A DNA stretch of 64,000 nucleotides from Xanthobacteraceae bacterium. Lineage in GTDB: Bacteria > Pseudomonadota > Alphaproteobacteria > Rhizobiales > Xanthobacteraceae. Positions 1-9,709 of this stretch are shown piece after piece. Positions within the stretch are counted from its first letter, which is position 1, and each line of letters starts with the position of its first letter. Made by a program: the position numbers and the translations under genes. A model generated the notes under the pieces. That model was not told the origin of the DNA. It was given only the letters and a program-made list of their open reading frames with translations, and ran no database searches. The stretch covers positions 35,780 through 99,779 of the forward strand of contig JARLJA010000136.1 of NCBI GenBank assembly GCA_031291445.1. Reading direction: 5' to 3'.

Positions 1-523
1 CCGCGAGATCGGCATCGTCGGCGATCGCCCGCATCGCCCGGCCGAGCCGCGTGCGGGTGAGCACGACCGCCACGATCGCCATCGCCGAAAGCGCGGCCAG
101 CGCGATGACGAGTTGCTCGTGGTTGAGCCGCAGGCCGTGCCACGCCAGCGGCCGCGCCACCGCGACGTCGAGCGCCCGGACGTCGGCGCCGTAGGCGAAC
201 CGGATGGCGTTCTCCAGCACGAACGCCACGCCCATGGAGGCCACCAGCAACGTGATGTGGTCGGCGTTGCGGATCCGGCGATAGACGCCGTGCTCGACGC
301 CGACCGCGATCAGGCCGAGGCCGATCGCGGCCAACGGCGCGGCGACGAGGATCGGCGCGCCCAGCGTCGCGTTGGCGAAATAGGCGAGATAGGCGCCAGC
401 CGTGATCATGGCGCCGATCGAGAAATTGGCGAAGTTGAGGATGCCGTAGGTCAAGGACAGCGCGATCGCCGGAAGCGCGATCAGGAAGCCGGACACCAGG
501 CCGTTAAGCAGCGCTTGCGCCAT
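1..523 (-). CDS. livH: Branched-chain amino acid ABC transporter permease, LivH type (partial)
   Basis: This is the N-terminal 174 residues of an inner-membrane permease of the LivH family, which forms the channel of a branched-chain amino acid importer. The reading frame is open to the window edge, so the C-terminus is missing. The start MAQALLNGLVSGF and the following LTYGILNFANFSIGAM stretch are typical of LivH first helices, and TRLGRAMRAIADD near the cut end is the cytoplasmic loop that contacts the ATPases. The start overlaps the end of livF by 20 bases, which fits one leftward operon livG-livF-livH. The substrate could be another small amide or amino acid; LivH sequence alone does not decide it. 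Confidence 0.9.
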   Translation of the reverse strand, partial: MAQALLNGLVSGFLIALPAIALSLTYGILNFANFSIGAMITAGAYLAYFANATLGAPILVAAPLAAIGLGLIAVGVEHGVYRRIRNADHITLLVASMGVAFVLENAIRFAYGADVRALDVAVARPLAWHGLRLNHEQLVIALAALSAMAIVAVVLTRTRLGRAMRAIADDADLA

Positions 524-1295
524 CGCGCTGCCTTTCGGGTTGGGCGGGCGCGGCGACCCGCTGCGTGCCGCCCAGAAACAGCGTCCTGACCTCGGGATCG
601 GCCAGGAACGCCGCGGCGTTCCAGCGGCCCCGGATCTCGCCGCCGACCAGCAGGATCGCGTCGTGCGACACCCGCATCGCCTCGACCAGGTTCTGCTCGA
701 TCATGAGCACCGACACGCCGCTGCGGTTCACCTGCGCCACGGCGTCCAGCATGGTCGCGACGTAGCGCGGCGACAGCCCCGCCGACGGCTCGTCGAGCAG
801 CAGCACGCTCGGCCCGGAAATCAGGGCGCAGCCCATCGCCAGCATCTGGCGCTGGCCGCCGCTCAGCGCGCCGGCGAGCCCGTTCAGCCGCGGCGCCAGA
901 TCGGGGAAGAGATCGAGCACCCGGGCGCGGGCCAAGGCGAACTCCCGCCGCGACGCGCGGCGGTGGATGAATTCATGGCCGATCCGCAGGTTCTCGCCGA
1001 TCGTCAGGTTACGAAACACGTTGCGCTCCTGCGGCACGTAGCCGAGCCCGGCGCGGGCCCGCTCGGCCGGCGACAGCGCGGTGACATCGCGCCCGCCGAC
1101 CAGGATGCGGCCGCGGCGCGGCCGCAGCAGGCCGGCCAGCGTCTTGATCAGGGTGGATTTGCCGGCGCCGTTGGGACCTGCGATGGTGGTGATGCGGCCG
1201 GCCGCGGCGCGCAGCGTCACCGACGCGAGAATGTCGGCCGCGCCGTAGCCGGCGGCGACGTCGACCAGTTCGAGGGCCGCGGGCGCTTCACTCAC
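504..1295 (-). CDS. livF: Branched-chain amino acid ABC transporter ATPase, LivF type
   Basis: This 263-residue ATPase energises the importer in the cytoplasm. Walker A (GPNGAGKS) lies near residues 40-47, the signature LSGGQ near 144-148 and Walker B (VLLLDEP) near 164-170. The QERNVFRNLTIGENL segment is typical of LivF rather than LivG. The start is taken as GTG at 1295, because this GTG overlaps the TGA of livG by four bases (GTGA), a sign of translational coupling. The frame stays open further upstream, but that part lies inside livG and has no family similarity. About 15 residues rich in Gln, Arg and Ala at the C-terminus are not conserved. Confidence 0.92.
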   Translation of the reverse strand: MSEAPAALELVDVAAGYGAADILASVTLRAAAGRITTIAGPNGAGKSTLIKTLAGLLRPRRGRILVGGRDVTALSPAERARAGLGYVPQERNVFRNLTIGENLRIGHEFIHRRASRREFALARARVLDLFPDLAPRLNGLAGALSGGQRQMLAMGCALISGPSVLLLDEPSAGLSPRYVATMLDAVAQVNRSGVSVLMIEQNLVEAMRVSHDAILLVGGEIRGRWNAAAFLADPEVRTLFLGGTQRVAAPAQPERQRDGASAA

Positions 1296-2182
1296 GGCTT
1301 CAGCCCGAGATAGGCTTCGACGACGCGGGCATCCGCCGTCACCTCGGCGAACGACCCCTCGGTCAGGATCTGTCCCGCCGCCATCACGCAGACGTGGTCG
1401 CACAGCGCGGCGATGATTTCGAGATCATGCTCGATGATCAGGAAGCCGACGCCGTCCGCGGCGAGGCCGCGGATGGTGTCGATCAGGATCTCCTCCATCG
1501 CCGGCGCGACCCCGGCCGCCGGCTCGTCGAGCAGGATCAGCCGCGGCGCCAGCATCACCGCGCGCGCCAGTTCGAGCAGCTTCTTCTGGCCGCCCGACAG
1601 GCTGCCGGCCGGCGCGTCGGCCAGCCGCCACAGGTTCACCCTCTGCAGGGCGGCGCGCGCCGTCTCGATCGCCGCCGCCTCCTCGCGCCGGACGCGGCCG
1701 GGGCGCGCGAACAGGCCGAACAGGCTCTCGCCGGCCTGGTGCGGCCGCGCCAGCAGCAGGTTTTCGAGCACGGTGAGGCTGTTGAGTTCGCGGGAAATCT
1801 GGAAGGTGCGGACCAGGCCGAGCGCGGCGAGCCGGTGCGGCGGCAGCGCGCCGATGGCGCGGCCGCGGAACCGGACCTCGCCCGCGCTCGCCCGCTCGAC
1901 GCCGGAGACGATGTTGAGGAGCGTGGTCTTGCCGGCGCCGTTCGGGCCGATCAGGCCGGTGATCGGATGCGACAGCACCAGATCCACCCCCGCCACGGCC
2001 TCCAGCCCGCCGTAGCGCTTCGCCAGATTTCGCGTCTCGAGCAGCGGGACATTGCTGCGCGCGCGCGAGGCTGCACCGGGCGCGGGGACCGGCAACTCGT
2101 CGCGGGAATCGCCCTCCGCGGCGCGGAAAGCCACAGGATCCCACATGGTGTTGGCCACAGATCTCATCGAAATCGAAGTCAC
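1292..2182 (-). CDS. livG: Branched-chain amino acid ABC transporter ATPase, LivG type
   Basis: This is the second ATPase of the importer. Walker A (GPNGAGKT) is near residues 79-86, the signature LSGGQKKLLELAR follows in the middle, and LILLDEPAAG is Walker B. The long insertion between Walker A and the signature (RTFQISRELNSLTVLENLLLA) is the LivG hallmark. Conserved sequence begins only near residue 46, so up to 45 residues may be an extension or a mis-set start. The annotated start is a GTG, and in-frame ATG codons also lie at 2167 and 2146. No livM or binding-protein gene precedes it here, so the transporter set in view is incomplete. Confidence 0.88.
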   Translation of the reverse strand: MTSISMRSVANTMWDPVAFRAAEGDSRDELPVPAPGAASRARSNVPLLETRNLAKRYGGLEAVAGVDLVLSHPITGLIGPNGAGKTTLLNIVSGVERASAGEVRFRGRAIGALPPHRLAALGLVRTFQISRELNSLTVLENLLLARPHQAGESLFGLFARPGRVRREEAAAIETARAALQRVNLWRLADAPAGSLSGGQKKLLELARAVMLAPRLILLDEPAAGVAPAMEEILIDTIRGLAADGVGFLIIEHDLEIIAALCDHVCVMAAGQILTEGSFAEVTADARVVEAYLGLKP

Positions 2183-2422
2183 CGCACGCGTGCCGAGGCC
2201 GGGTCTGCCAACGCAGGCCTCAATCCCTTGCAGCGGCCACCCCTCGGGGACGCCTCAGGAGAATTTTTTTACGCCGCGACACTAGTTCAGTTTACGGCGT
2301 GCGGCGCAAACGGCGGCAAATAAAAATCTTTTCCCAATTCCCAACCCAGAAAGAGATCAAATATCTTTTTCGGCTCACGGCAAAAGCGATCGTGTTCTGC
2401 GCCCTCGCCTCGCGCTACTCTC

Positions 2423-2570
2423 ATCGTCATCCCCGCGAAGGCGGGGATCATACGCCGCAACTTCAGTGGCTCCAGGCAAGGCAGGGGCTATGGTTTCCGG
2501 GCTCGATGCTTCGCATCCCCCCGGAATGACGACGGAGAATGCCGTACGGCCGGAATGACAACGGAAAATA
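2423..2570. repeat. Short palindromic repeat cluster
   Basis: Bases 2426-2454 hold a GC-rich hairpin (CCCCGC, GAAG loop, GCGGGG). Two direct copies of CCGGAATGACRACGG follow at about 2521-2535 and 2551-2565. Such extragenic palindromes are common in Bradyrhizobium-type genomes. The cluster fills most of the gene-free stretch between livG and the monooxygenase at 2680. Confidence 0.6.
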
Positions 2571-2641
2571 CGTCGCGGCCGGCGGCAACGCCGCTTACGT
2601 CTTCTCCTCGCCCCCTTGTTCTCCTCGCCCCCTTGCAGGGT

Positions 2642-2676
2642 GTAGGGCGCAATAAGCGCAGCGCATTGCGCCCTAC
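2642..2676. repeat. 12-bp inverted repeat at a gene end
   Basis: The arms GTAGGGCGCAAT (2642-2653) and ATTGCGCCCTAC (2665-2676) are perfectly complementary around an 11-base loop that itself contains GCGCAGCGC. It lies immediately after the stop codon of the leftward monooxygenase gene. It has no long T tract, so it may be a repeat element that also works as a transcription or mRNA end, rather than a classical terminator. Confidence 0.55.
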
Positions 2677-2679
2677 GGC

Positions 2680-3993
2680 CTAGTTCTGCAGGTGCCCGCG
2701 CAGGGTCGCGGCGCCGTAGTCCTGGCGGAACACGTTGAGCCGCTGCAGCTCGGGCACGACGCCGTCGACGAATTCGGCGAAGGAGTCCGGCAGGAACGCC
2801 GGCGACACCACGAAGCCGTCGGCGTCGCCGGAGGTGAAGATGTCGGCCAGTTCGTCGGCGATCTGCCGCGGCGTTCCGCAGACCTGGGGCACCAGCACGC
2901 TCTCGCCGTACTTCTTGCCGATCTGACGCAGAGTCATGGCGTTGTCCTTGGCGATGCGCGAGGCCATGGCGATCAGGCTCTGGGTGCCGCTGCTCTGCAG
3001 CGTCTCGACCGGCGCATCGAGATCGAGCGTGCTCAGATCGACGTTGGAATGCGCGGACAACGTCGACAGGCCGACCATGGGATCGACCAGTGCATTGGCC
3101 CGGTCGCGCTTCTCGATCGCCTCCTCGCGGCTGCGTCCGACGAACGGCATGATGGCGATGAGCGACTTGCAGCTGCCGTCTTCCCGCTTGAACCGCGCCG
3201 CCTCGTCGCGGATCGCCTGCGTCGACTTGCGCATGTGCTCGCGGGTCGGCGAGATGTTGAAGATCACCTCGGCCCAGCGCGCCGCGAAGGCGCGGCCGCG
3301 GTCGGAGGCGCCGGCCTGGATGATGACCGGTCGGCCCTGCGGGCCGCGGGGAATGTTGAGCGGACCGCGCGACTTGAAATAGGTGCCGGCGTGGTCGATG
3401 TAGTGGACCTTGGCCGGATCGGCATAGATGCCCCTGGCGCGGTCGAGCACCAGCGCGCCGTCGTCCCAGCTGCCCCACAGCTTGAAGATCAGCTCCATGA
3501 ATTCCTCGGCGCGATCGTAGCGCTGGTCATGGCTGAGATGGCTCTCCAGCCCGAAATTCATCGCCTCGCTGTCGTTCATCGAGGTCACCACGTTCCACGC
3601 CGCGCGGCCCTTCGACAGATGATCGAGGGTGGCAAATTCGCGCGCCAGATTGTAGGGCTGGTCGTAGGTGGTGGACCGGGTGGCGCCGAGGCCGATCCGG
3701 CTCGTGGTCGCCGCCAGCGCGCCGAGGATCAGTACCGGGTCCATGCGGGTGGAGTCCTGGTCGCCGCTGCGAATACCGACCCCGAAGTCGCCGCCGAACC
3801 GGTCGGCCACCGCCAGCCGGTCGGCGAAGAAGATCAGGTCGAACTTGCCCCGCTCCAGCGTGCGCGCCACCTCGGCATAGTAGTCCAGCGAAAGAAACGG
3901 CACCTCGTGCGCCGGATTGCGCCACAGCGCGTGACTGTGGGCGACGGGACCGGCGATCAGGAACGCGGCGAGATTCATCAGGCGATCGGACAA
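2680..3993 (-). CDS. DszA/NtaA-family FMNH2-dependent monooxygenase
   Basis: This is a 437-residue luciferase-like (LLM) flavin monooxygenase of the NtaA/SnaA/DszA branch. These enzymes use FMNH2 from a separate reductase plus O2 to split C-S or C-N bonds in the cytoplasm. Landmarks shared with DszA, the dibenzothiophene-sulfone monooxygenase, are ARTLERGKFDLIFFAD near residue 43, ATLDHLSKGRAAWNVVTS near 120, LESHLSHDQRYDRAEEF, the DPAKVHYIDHAGTYF segment, PRGPQGRPVIIQAG, and a C-terminal ATLRGHLQN tail. Of the five such enzymes in the window this one looks closest to DszA. The natural substrate is unknown; a sulfone or sulfonate is likely from the neighbours. It sits alone, leftward, opposite the gene at 4278. 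Confidence 0.85.
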   Translation of the reverse strand: MSDRLMNLAAFLIAGPVAHSHALWRNPAHEVPFLSLDYYAEVARTLERGKFDLIFFADRLAVADRFGGDFGVGIRSGDQDSTRMDPVLILGALAATTSRIGLGATRSTTYDQPYNLAREFATLDHLSKGRAAWNVVTSMNDSEAMNFGLESHLSHDQRYDRAEEFMELIFKLWGSWDDGALVLDRARGIYADPAKVHYIDHAGTYFKSRGPLNIPRGPQGRPVIIQAGASDRGRAFAARWAEVIFNISPTREHMRKSTQAIRDEAARFKREDGSCKSLIAIMPFVGRSREEAIEKRDRANALVDPMVGLSTLSAHSNVDLSTLDLDAPVETLQSSGTQSLIAMASRIAKDNAMTLRQIGKKYGESVLVPQVCGTPRQIADELADIFTSGDADGFVVSPAFLPDSFAEFVDGVVPELQRLNVFRQDYGAATLRGHLQN

Positions 3994-4277
3994 CGCGGCT
4001 GCTCCGCTTCAACGAATGAGATGGCCTGATCTAGTATACGGCCGATCCACGGCTGGCGAGTCGCGCGAGCGCCGGCGTCCGGCGCAGGATTTGTCATCGG
4101 TCGGGGCGCCAAAGCGAGAAAAACATGCACCATCACCCCGGTTGATGGCAAAGAATCCTCCTCGAGCGACCATTCAAAGAATGATCTTCTTTTTCGGGCG
4201 ACGGCGCGTTTGCTGCCACAGAAACCTGCTGATATGAGATGGATGCTGCCGTTGCCGGCAACCGAAAGAGTGATCGC

Positions 4278-5654
4278 ATGAACGGTGGTGCCGCGCGGCA
4301 CGCCATCATCATCGGCGGTGGCGCGAGCGGCGTGCTGCTGGCCTATCAGCTGCTGCAGCACCCGGCGTCCGACTTTCGCGTGACGCTGATCGAGAAGCGC
4401 GCCGACATCGGCCGCGGTCTTGCCTATCACACCGGCAATCTGGAACACCTGCTGAACGTCAGGGCCGCCAACATGAGCGCGCTGCCGGACGATCCCGACC
4501 ATTTCTGGCGCTGGATTTCCGCGCGCGAGGCCACCCGGCCGCTCTGCCCCGACCCGTTCTGCTTCGTGCCCCGGCGCATCTATGGCGACTACATCGCGAG
4601 CCTGATCGAGCCGCTGATGTCCGACCGCGGCGCGCCACCCCGCCTCGCCATCGTGCAGGACGAGTGCGTCTCGGTCGGCCAAGGCCCCGCCGGCGTCACG
4701 GTCGCCGTGGCCGGGGGAGCAACCCACGCGGGCGATTTTGCCATATTCGCCACCGGCCACGACGCCGCGAACGCCGGTCCGGTGCCCCACGCCAATCCCT
4801 GGACCTCGCCATCGGCCGCCGGCGTCGACAGGGACGCCACTGTCCTGATCCTCGGCACCGGGCTCACCATGGTCGACTACGTGCTGTCGCTTCTCTCCGA
4901 GGGACACCGGGGCGGGATCATCGCGCTGTCCCGGCGCGGCCTGATGGCGAGGCCGCATCGTCGCGTCGACCCGGAGCGCATCGCGGAGGCCGACGTTCCC
5001 TTCGGCGCGAGCATCAGCGTGCTGCTGCGCTGGCTGCGCCACCGCATCGACCTGCATGTCGCCGCGGGTGGCGACTGGCGCGGCGTGATCGATGCCATCC
5101 GCCCGTTTTCGCAGCGGCTCTGGGGCGAGCTGCCGCAAGCCTCCAGGCGCCGCTTCCTCGAACATGCGCGCGCCTGGTGGGACGTGCATCGTCACCGCAT
5201 GGCGCCGGAGGTGGAGGCGCGCGTGGCGCAGGCGCTCGCTTCAGGACGCGTGAGCGCGATGGCGGCCAAGGTGACCGGGGTCGCGCCGAACCCAGCCGGG
5301 GCGCTGGTTCACTACCGGCGACGGGGCGAGAGCGTGGTGGCGAGCGTCCAGGTCGGGGCCATCGTCGACTGCACGGGTCTCGTCAGGGATCCCCGCGCCA
5401 CCTCCAATCCGGCCATCCGCAGCCTGCTGGAGCAGGGGCTGGCGCGCGTCGATCCGCTGCGCATCGGGATCGAGACCGGCCCCGACTGCGCCATCATCGA
5501 CCGCAACGGTGTGGCCTCGCCGCGACTGTTCGCGGTCGGCCCGCTGACGCGCGCCGCGTTCTGGGAGATCATCGCGATTCCCGACATCCGCACCCAGTGC
5601 GCGGAGCTCGCCGCGCGGCTGGTCGACGGCGGTGCGACCACGACTACAGCCTGA
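4278..5654 (+). CDS. FAD/NAD(P)-binding oxidoreductase (YdhS-like, COG4529 type)
   Basis: This 458-residue protein has an N-terminal dinucleotide-binding motif (IIIGGGASG at residues 10-18) followed by IEKRADIGRGLAYHT and LLNVRAANMSALPDDPDHFWRW. These are the marks of the FAD-NAD(P)-binding family that includes E. coli YdhS. A second glycine motif (LGTGLTMVDYVLSL) lies near residue 200, and GLVRDPRA plus a late FAVGPLTRAAFWEIIAIPDIR motif close the fold. The reaction is unknown. The start is put at 4278, after AAAGAG; an in-frame ATG at 4239 would add 13 residues. It faces the ssu operon tail to tail, only two bases from the ssuB stop. A role in redox steps of sulfur uptake is a guess from position. 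Confidence 0.75.
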   Translation: MNGGAARHAIIIGGGASGVLLAYQLLQHPASDFRVTLIEKRADIGRGLAYHTGNLEHLLNVRAANMSALPDDPDHFWRWISAREATRPLCPDPFCFVPRRIYGDYIASLIEPLMSDRGAPPRLAIVQDECVSVGQGPAGVTVAVAGGATHAGDFAIFATGHDAANAGPVPHANPWTSPSAAGVDRDATVLILGTGLTMVDYVLSLLSEGHRGGIIALSRRGLMARPHRRVDPERIAEADVPFGASISVLLRWLRHRIDLHVAAGGDWRGVIDAIRPFSQRLWGELPQASRRRFLEHARAWWDVHRHRMAPEVEARVAQALASGRVSAMAAKVTGVAPNPAGALVHYRRRGESVVASVQVGAIVDCTGLVRDPRATSNPAIRSLLEQGLARVDPLRIGIETGPDCAIIDRNGVASPRLFAVGPLTRAAFWEIIAIPDIRTQCAELAARLVDGGATTTTA

Positions 5655-5656
5655 CG

Positions 5657-6484
5657 CTACTCAGGCTTGCCGAGCAGTTCCCGGAGAATGGTGTCCTCGA
5701 TCGCCGCGACGGCCCCCGAGCGGCCACGCGGCCGCTTCAGATTGACCTGGATGTCCTCGACGATGCGTCCGTCTTCCAGCACCAGCACGCGGTCGGCCAG
5801 CGCCACCGCCTCGCTGACATCGTGGGTGACCAGGATCGCGGTGAAACCCTGATCGAGCCAGACCCGCTCGAGCAGCCCCTGCATGGTGATGCGCGTCAGC
5901 GCATCGAGCGCGCCGAGCGGCTCGTCCAGCACCAGCACGCGCGGCTGGCTCACCAGCGCGCGCGCCAGCGCCACCCGCTGGCGCTGGCCGCCCGACAACA
6001 CCGCGGGCCACTGGTCGCGTTTGGCGTCCAGCTCGACTTCGTGCAGCGCCCGAACCGCCCGTTCACGGGCATCGGCGCGCTTGCGCTCGGCGCCAAGCCC
6101 GACCTCGACGTTGGACAGCACGCGCGCCCACGGCAGCAGCCTCGGCTCCTGGAACATGATCCGGACGCCCGCCGTCCGCGCATCGGCATCCCCGAACGAG
6201 ACCGACCCCGTGGTCGGCGTGTCGAGCCCGGCGATCAGCCGCAGCAGCGTGCTCTTGCCGCTGCCGCTGCGCCCGACGATGGCGACGAACTGGCCGGCCT
6301 TGATGTGCAGGTCGAGGTTCGCCAGGACCTGGTGCGCACCGAAGCTCTTGCCGACGCCGCGGACCGTAATCGGCACGCCCTTTCCGCCCGCGCGCGCGCG
6401 GACGGAGCCGGCGTCGCTGCGCAGGTCCGGCCGCTCGGCGGCGCGAACGCCGGCGAGCACCGTTTCGAGAGAGCCCGTCGTCAT
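5657..6484 (-). CDS. ssuB: Alkanesulfonate ABC transporter ATPase
   Basis: This 275-residue ATPase powers sulfonate import. The domain begins with [18 protein letters not shown], and Walker A (GRSGSGKS), [20 protein letters not shown], the signature [15 protein letters not shown] and Walker B ([14 protein letters not shown]) follow in order. [12 protein letters not shown] is typical of SsuB/TauB proteins. The start ATG at 6484 overlaps the stop of ssuC (ATGA); the open frame upstream of it is only a shadow of ssuC. A non-conserved N-terminal stretch of about 40 residues precedes the domain. It is the last gene of ssuA-ssuD-ssuC-ssuB, the gene order of the E. coli operon without ssuE. Confidence 0.92.
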   Translation of the reverse strand: MTTGSLETVLAGVRAAERPDLRSDAGSVRARAGGKGVPITVRGVGKSFGAHQVLANLDLHIKAGQFVAIVGRSGSGKSTLLRLIAGLDTPTTGSVSFGDADARTAGVRIMFQEPRLLPWARVLSNVEVGLGAERKRADARERAVRALHEVELDAKRDQWPAVLSGGQRQRVALARALVSQPRVLVLDEPLGALDALTRITMQGLLERVWLDQGFTAILVTHDVSEAVALADRVLVLEDGRIVEDIQVNLKRPRGRSGAVAAIEDTILRELLGKPE

Positions 6485-7293
6485 TCCGGCGCCTCCTGAT
6501 AGGCCGGATGCCAGGCCAACAGCAGATGTTCGAGCACCCGCGACGTGCTGTCCGCGAGCTTGCCGAGCAGCGCGTAGATCAGGATGCACAGCACCACCAC
6601 GTCGGTCTGCATGAACTCCCGCGCCTGCATCGCCATGTATCCGAGCCCGGACGACGCCGCGATGGTTTCCGCCACGATCAGGGTCAGCCACATGATCCCG
6701 AGCGCGAAGCGCACCCCGACGAAGATCGACGGCAGCGCCCCCGGAAAGATCACGCGCCGGAACAGCTCGCGGTTGTCCATTCCATAGCTGCGGCCCATCT
6801 CGATGAGCTGGGGATCGACGGCGCGAATGCCGTGCAGGGTGTTGAGGTAGATCGGAAAGAACACGCCCAGCGCGACCAGGAACAGCTTTGCCGCCTCGTC
6901 GATGCCGAACCAGAGGATCACCAGCGGAATCATGGCGAGGTGCGGCACGTTCCGCACCATCTGCAACGTGGTGTCGGTGAGGCGGTTGGACAGCCGGGAA
7001 ACGCCGTTGGCGAGGCCGAACACGAAACCGACCCCGCCGCCGATGGCGAAACCGGCGATCGCGCGCCAGAAACTCGCGAGAATATTGCGGCCGAGCTCAC
7101 CGGACTTCAGCAGCTTGACCCCGACCAGCGCGATCTCGCTGGGTGCGGGCAACAGCCGCGTCGAAATCAGCCCCGCCGTGCTCAGCAGCTGCCACAGCAC
7201 GATGATCACCAGCGGCACGGCCCATTGCAGCAGGTCCGGCGCCCGAGGCAGCCGGAACGATCGCACCCGCGGCCCCAGTTCGATCGTGGTCAT
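6481..7293 (-). CDS. ssuC: Alkanesulfonate ABC transporter permease
   Basis: This 270-residue inner-membrane permease forms the sulfonate channel. It shows about six hydrophobic segments and an EAA-type loop ([36 protein letters not shown]) that contacts Ssu[21 protein letters not shown] is characteristic of the SsuC/TauC/NrtB group. Its start overlaps the ssuD stop and its stop overlaps the ssuB start, each by four bases, so translation of the three genes is probably coupled. Confidence 0.92.
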   Translation of the reverse strand: MTTIELGPRVRSFRLPRAPDLLQWAVPLVIIVLWQLLSTAGLISTRLLPAPSEIALVGVKLLKSGELGRNILASFWRAIAGFAIGGGVGFVFGLANGVSRLSNRLTDTTLQMVRNVPHLAMIPLVILWFGIDEAAKLFLVALGVFFPIYLNTLHGIRAVDPQLIEMGRSYGMDNRELFRRVIFPGALPSIFVGVRFALGIMWLTLIVAETIAASSGLGYMAMQAREFMQTDVVVLCILIYALLGKLADSTSRVLEHLLLAWHPAYQEAPE

Positions 7294-8462
7294 GACTGGG
7301 CGGCCTGCTTCTGTGCCGGCCGCAGATCATTGGCGATGGTTTCGCCGAACGGTCCGGTGTTCAGCGTGCCGCGCGCGACGGCGCCGGCGCGGCTCTGCGA
7401 GATCAGCGGAAACACCAGCTCGGCGAAGCGATAGGCCTCTTCGAGATGCGGGTAGCCGGACAGGATGAAGGTGTCGATCCCGAGCGCCTGATATTCGCGA
7501 ATGCGCGCGGCCACGGTCTGGGGATCGCCCACCAGCGCGGTTCCCGCGCCGCCGCGGACCAGCCCGACGCCGGCCCACAGGTTGGGGCTGATCTCGAGCC
7601 TGTCCCGGCGCCCGCCGTGCAGCTGCGACATCAGCCGCTGCCCTTCCGAATCCATGCGGGCGAAGATCTTCTGCGCCGAGGCGATGGTGTCGTCGCTGAC
7701 GTGCCGGATCAGGTCGTCGGCGGCGCGCCAGGCCTCGTCCGCGGTCTCGCGCACGATGACGTGCAGGCGGATCCCGAACGACAGCTTGCGGCCGGCCTTG
7801 TCGGCCGCCGCCTTGACCCGGACGATCTTGTCCGCCACGGCCGCCGGCGGCTCGCCCCAGGTCAGGTACTTGTCGACGGTATGCGCCGCGACGTCGATGC
7901 CGGCCTCCGACGAGCCTCCGAAAAACAGCGGCGGGCCCCCCGGCTGGTGCGGCAGGAACAGCAAGCGCCCGTCCTCCACGGCGATGTGCTCGCCCTTGTA
8001 GTCGACGGTCTTCCCGGCCAGCAGATCGCGGTAGACCGCCAGGAACTCGCGGGTCACCGCGTAGCGCTCCTCGTGATTCAGGAAGATGCCGTCGCCCTTG
8101 TTCTCGACCGGATCACCACCCGTCACGACGTTGATGAGAAGACGCCCTTCCGAAATGCGGTCGAGCGTCGCGGTCATGCGTGCGGCGACGGTCGGGGACT
8201 GCAGGCCGGGCCGCACGGCGACCAGATAGCGCAGGCGGCGGGTCGACGGCACGAGCGCCGAAGCCACGACCCAGGAATCCTCGCAGCTCCGCCCGGTCGG
8301 CAGCAGCACGCCGTAGTATCCGAGTTCATCGGCGGCCTGCGCGACCTGGCGCATGTAGCCGAGACTGACGTGACGTCCACCCTCGGACGTGCCCAGATAG
8401 CGGCCATCCCCATGGGTGGGGATGAACCACAGGATATTGGCATCGGCCGTCGTGTCGCTCAT
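7290..8462 (-). CDS. ssuD: FMNH2-dependent alkanesulfonate monooxygenase
   Basis: This 390-residue LLM flavoenzyme converts an alkanesulfonate, FMNH2 and O2 to the aldehyde plus sulfite. The N-terminal [14 protein letters not shown], the [30 protein letters not shown] block, [17 protein letters not shown] and the flexible-loop region near [17 protein letters not shown] are all SsuD signatures. The length fits the family (about 380). It lies between ssuA and ssuC, and FMNH2 is probably supplied by the flavin reductase at 10073. The last 30 or so residues are less conserved. Identification as SsuD is secure; the preferred chain length of the sulfonate is not visible. Confidence 0.94.
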   Translation of the reverse strand: MSDTTADANILWFIPTHGDGRYLGTSEGGRHVSLGYMRQVAQAADELGYYGVLLPTGRSCEDSWVVASALVPSTRRLRYLVAVRPGLQSPTVAARMTATLDRISEGRLLINVVTGGDPVENKGDGIFLNHEERYAVTREFLAVYRDLLAGKTVDYKGEHIAVEDGRLLFLPHQPGGPPLFFGGSSEAGIDVAAHTVDKYLTWGEPPAAVADKIVRVKAAADKAGRKLSFGIRLHVIVRETADEAWRAADDLIRHVSDDTIASAQKIFARMDSEGQRLMSQLHGGRRDRLEISPNLWAGVGLVRGGAGTALVGDPQTVAARIREYQALGIDTFILSGYPHLEEAYRFAELVFPLISQSRAGAVARGTLNTGPFGETIANDLRPAQKQAAQS

Positions 8463-8749
8463 GGGCTGCCTTTCGCACAGTTCTTAGGCGTTTCCCGGCC
8501 CCGGAGATGGAATTGGAAACGATGCGCGCGCGTGTGGGAGCCGATCAGCTGACGATGGGAGTGGGGCGCCTGCCTAATCAAGCCACCCGCACAAAAAATG
8601 ATGACCGCGCTGGATGAACCACGGCGACAGATGAATTCTTCCAAGTTGCCACGATTCACGACAACCGCATGCCAGCAACGCCCGACCCAGCGCGGCGCAG
8701 TTCCCGCAGCTTTGGCGCGGACAATCGGTGCACCATGGTCGGATCGAGG

Positions 8750-9709
8750 TCATGGTTCCGGCACCCACCGCCAGACGATCTCCCGGACCGCGACCGGTTT
8801 CGGGATCAGCCCGAGCCGGAAGAAGCGATCGGCGGTCGCCTGCTGGCTCGTGACGATGGCATCGCTGAGCGGAACCACGAGGAACTGGCTGCGCGCCACT
8901 GCGCGCGCGATCGCCACGCTGTCGATGCCCGTGGCCGCGTGCAGGCTGGCGGCGACCTCCTGCCGGTGCCCATCGGCCCAGTTCGATTCCGCCGCGAAGA
9001 TCGCGTTCAGCCGGGCCACCAGATCCGGATGGCCGGCGACGAACTCCTTGTTGGCGAGGAAGAACGCATTGGAGTCATGCGCGTCCCTGGCGAGCGCGAC
9101 GACGCGCACGGTGGCATTCTGGGCCAGCGCCAGGTACGGGTCCCAGATGCACCAGGCCTCCACGCTGCCGCTGGAAAACGCCGCCGCGGCATCGGCCGGG
9201 GCGAGATACACCGGCACGATGTCCGAGTAGCCAAGCCCGGCCTTCTCCAGCACCGCCACCAGCGTGTTGTGGGCGCTCGAGCCCTTGGCGACGGCGATGC
9301 GCTTGCCCTTGAGATCCGCGACCGATCGAATGGGCGACGCCTCGGCAACGATGATCGCCTCGTTGGCACCCGCCGCCGGCAGCGCCGCCACATACAGCAG
9401 GTTGGCCGCGGCGGCCTGGGCGAACACCGGCGGCGCGTCACCGGTGTAGCCGAAATCGAGACTGCCGGTGTTGAGCGCCTCAAGCAGCGGCGGACCGAAC
9501 GGAAATTCCACCCACCGCACCGATATGCCTTGTCCGCGCAGGGCCTCCTCCACGGTTCCGCGCTGCTTCACGGCGGGAAAGATGCCGGCCTTCTGGTAGC
9601 CGATACGAATTTCCTTCAGCGCCTGCGCCCGGGAACCCGCGGCGGTGAACGCCGTCACCGCCAGCGCGAGCAGGACGACAGTGGACCACTTGAACAGACC
9701 TTTCAGCAT
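8750..9709 (-). CDS. ssuA: Periplasmic sulfonate-binding protein
   Basis: This 319-residue binding protein captures aliphatic sulfonates for SsuBC. A signal peptide (MLKGLFKWSTVVLLALAVTAF, cleaved near the Ala-Gln-Ala at about residue 30) leads to EIRIGYQKAGIFPAVKQRGTVEEAL, which is very like E. coli SsuA. GSLDFGYTGDAPPVFAQAA and IRSVADLKGKRIAVAKGSSAH also match the family. The ATG at 9709, preceded by GAGAG, is preferred to an in-frame TTG at 9721. A 287-base gap separates it from ssuD; I see no gene and no strong hairpin there. Confidence 0.92.
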   Translation of the reverse strand: MLKGLFKWSTVVLLALAVTAFTAAGSRAQALKEIRIGYQKAGIFPAVKQRGTVEEALRGQGISVRWVEFPFGPPLLEALNTGSLDFGYTGDAPPVFAQAAAANLLYVAALPAAGANEAIIVAEASPIRSVADLKGKRIAVAKGSSAHNTLVAVLEKAGLGYSDIVPVYLAPADAAAAFSSGSVEAWCIWDPYLALAQNATVRVVALARDAHDSNAFFLANKEFVAGHPDLVARLNAIFAAESNWADGHRQEVAASLHAATGIDSVAIARAVARSQFLVVPLSDAIVTSQQATADRFFRLGLIPKPVAVREIVWRWVPEP

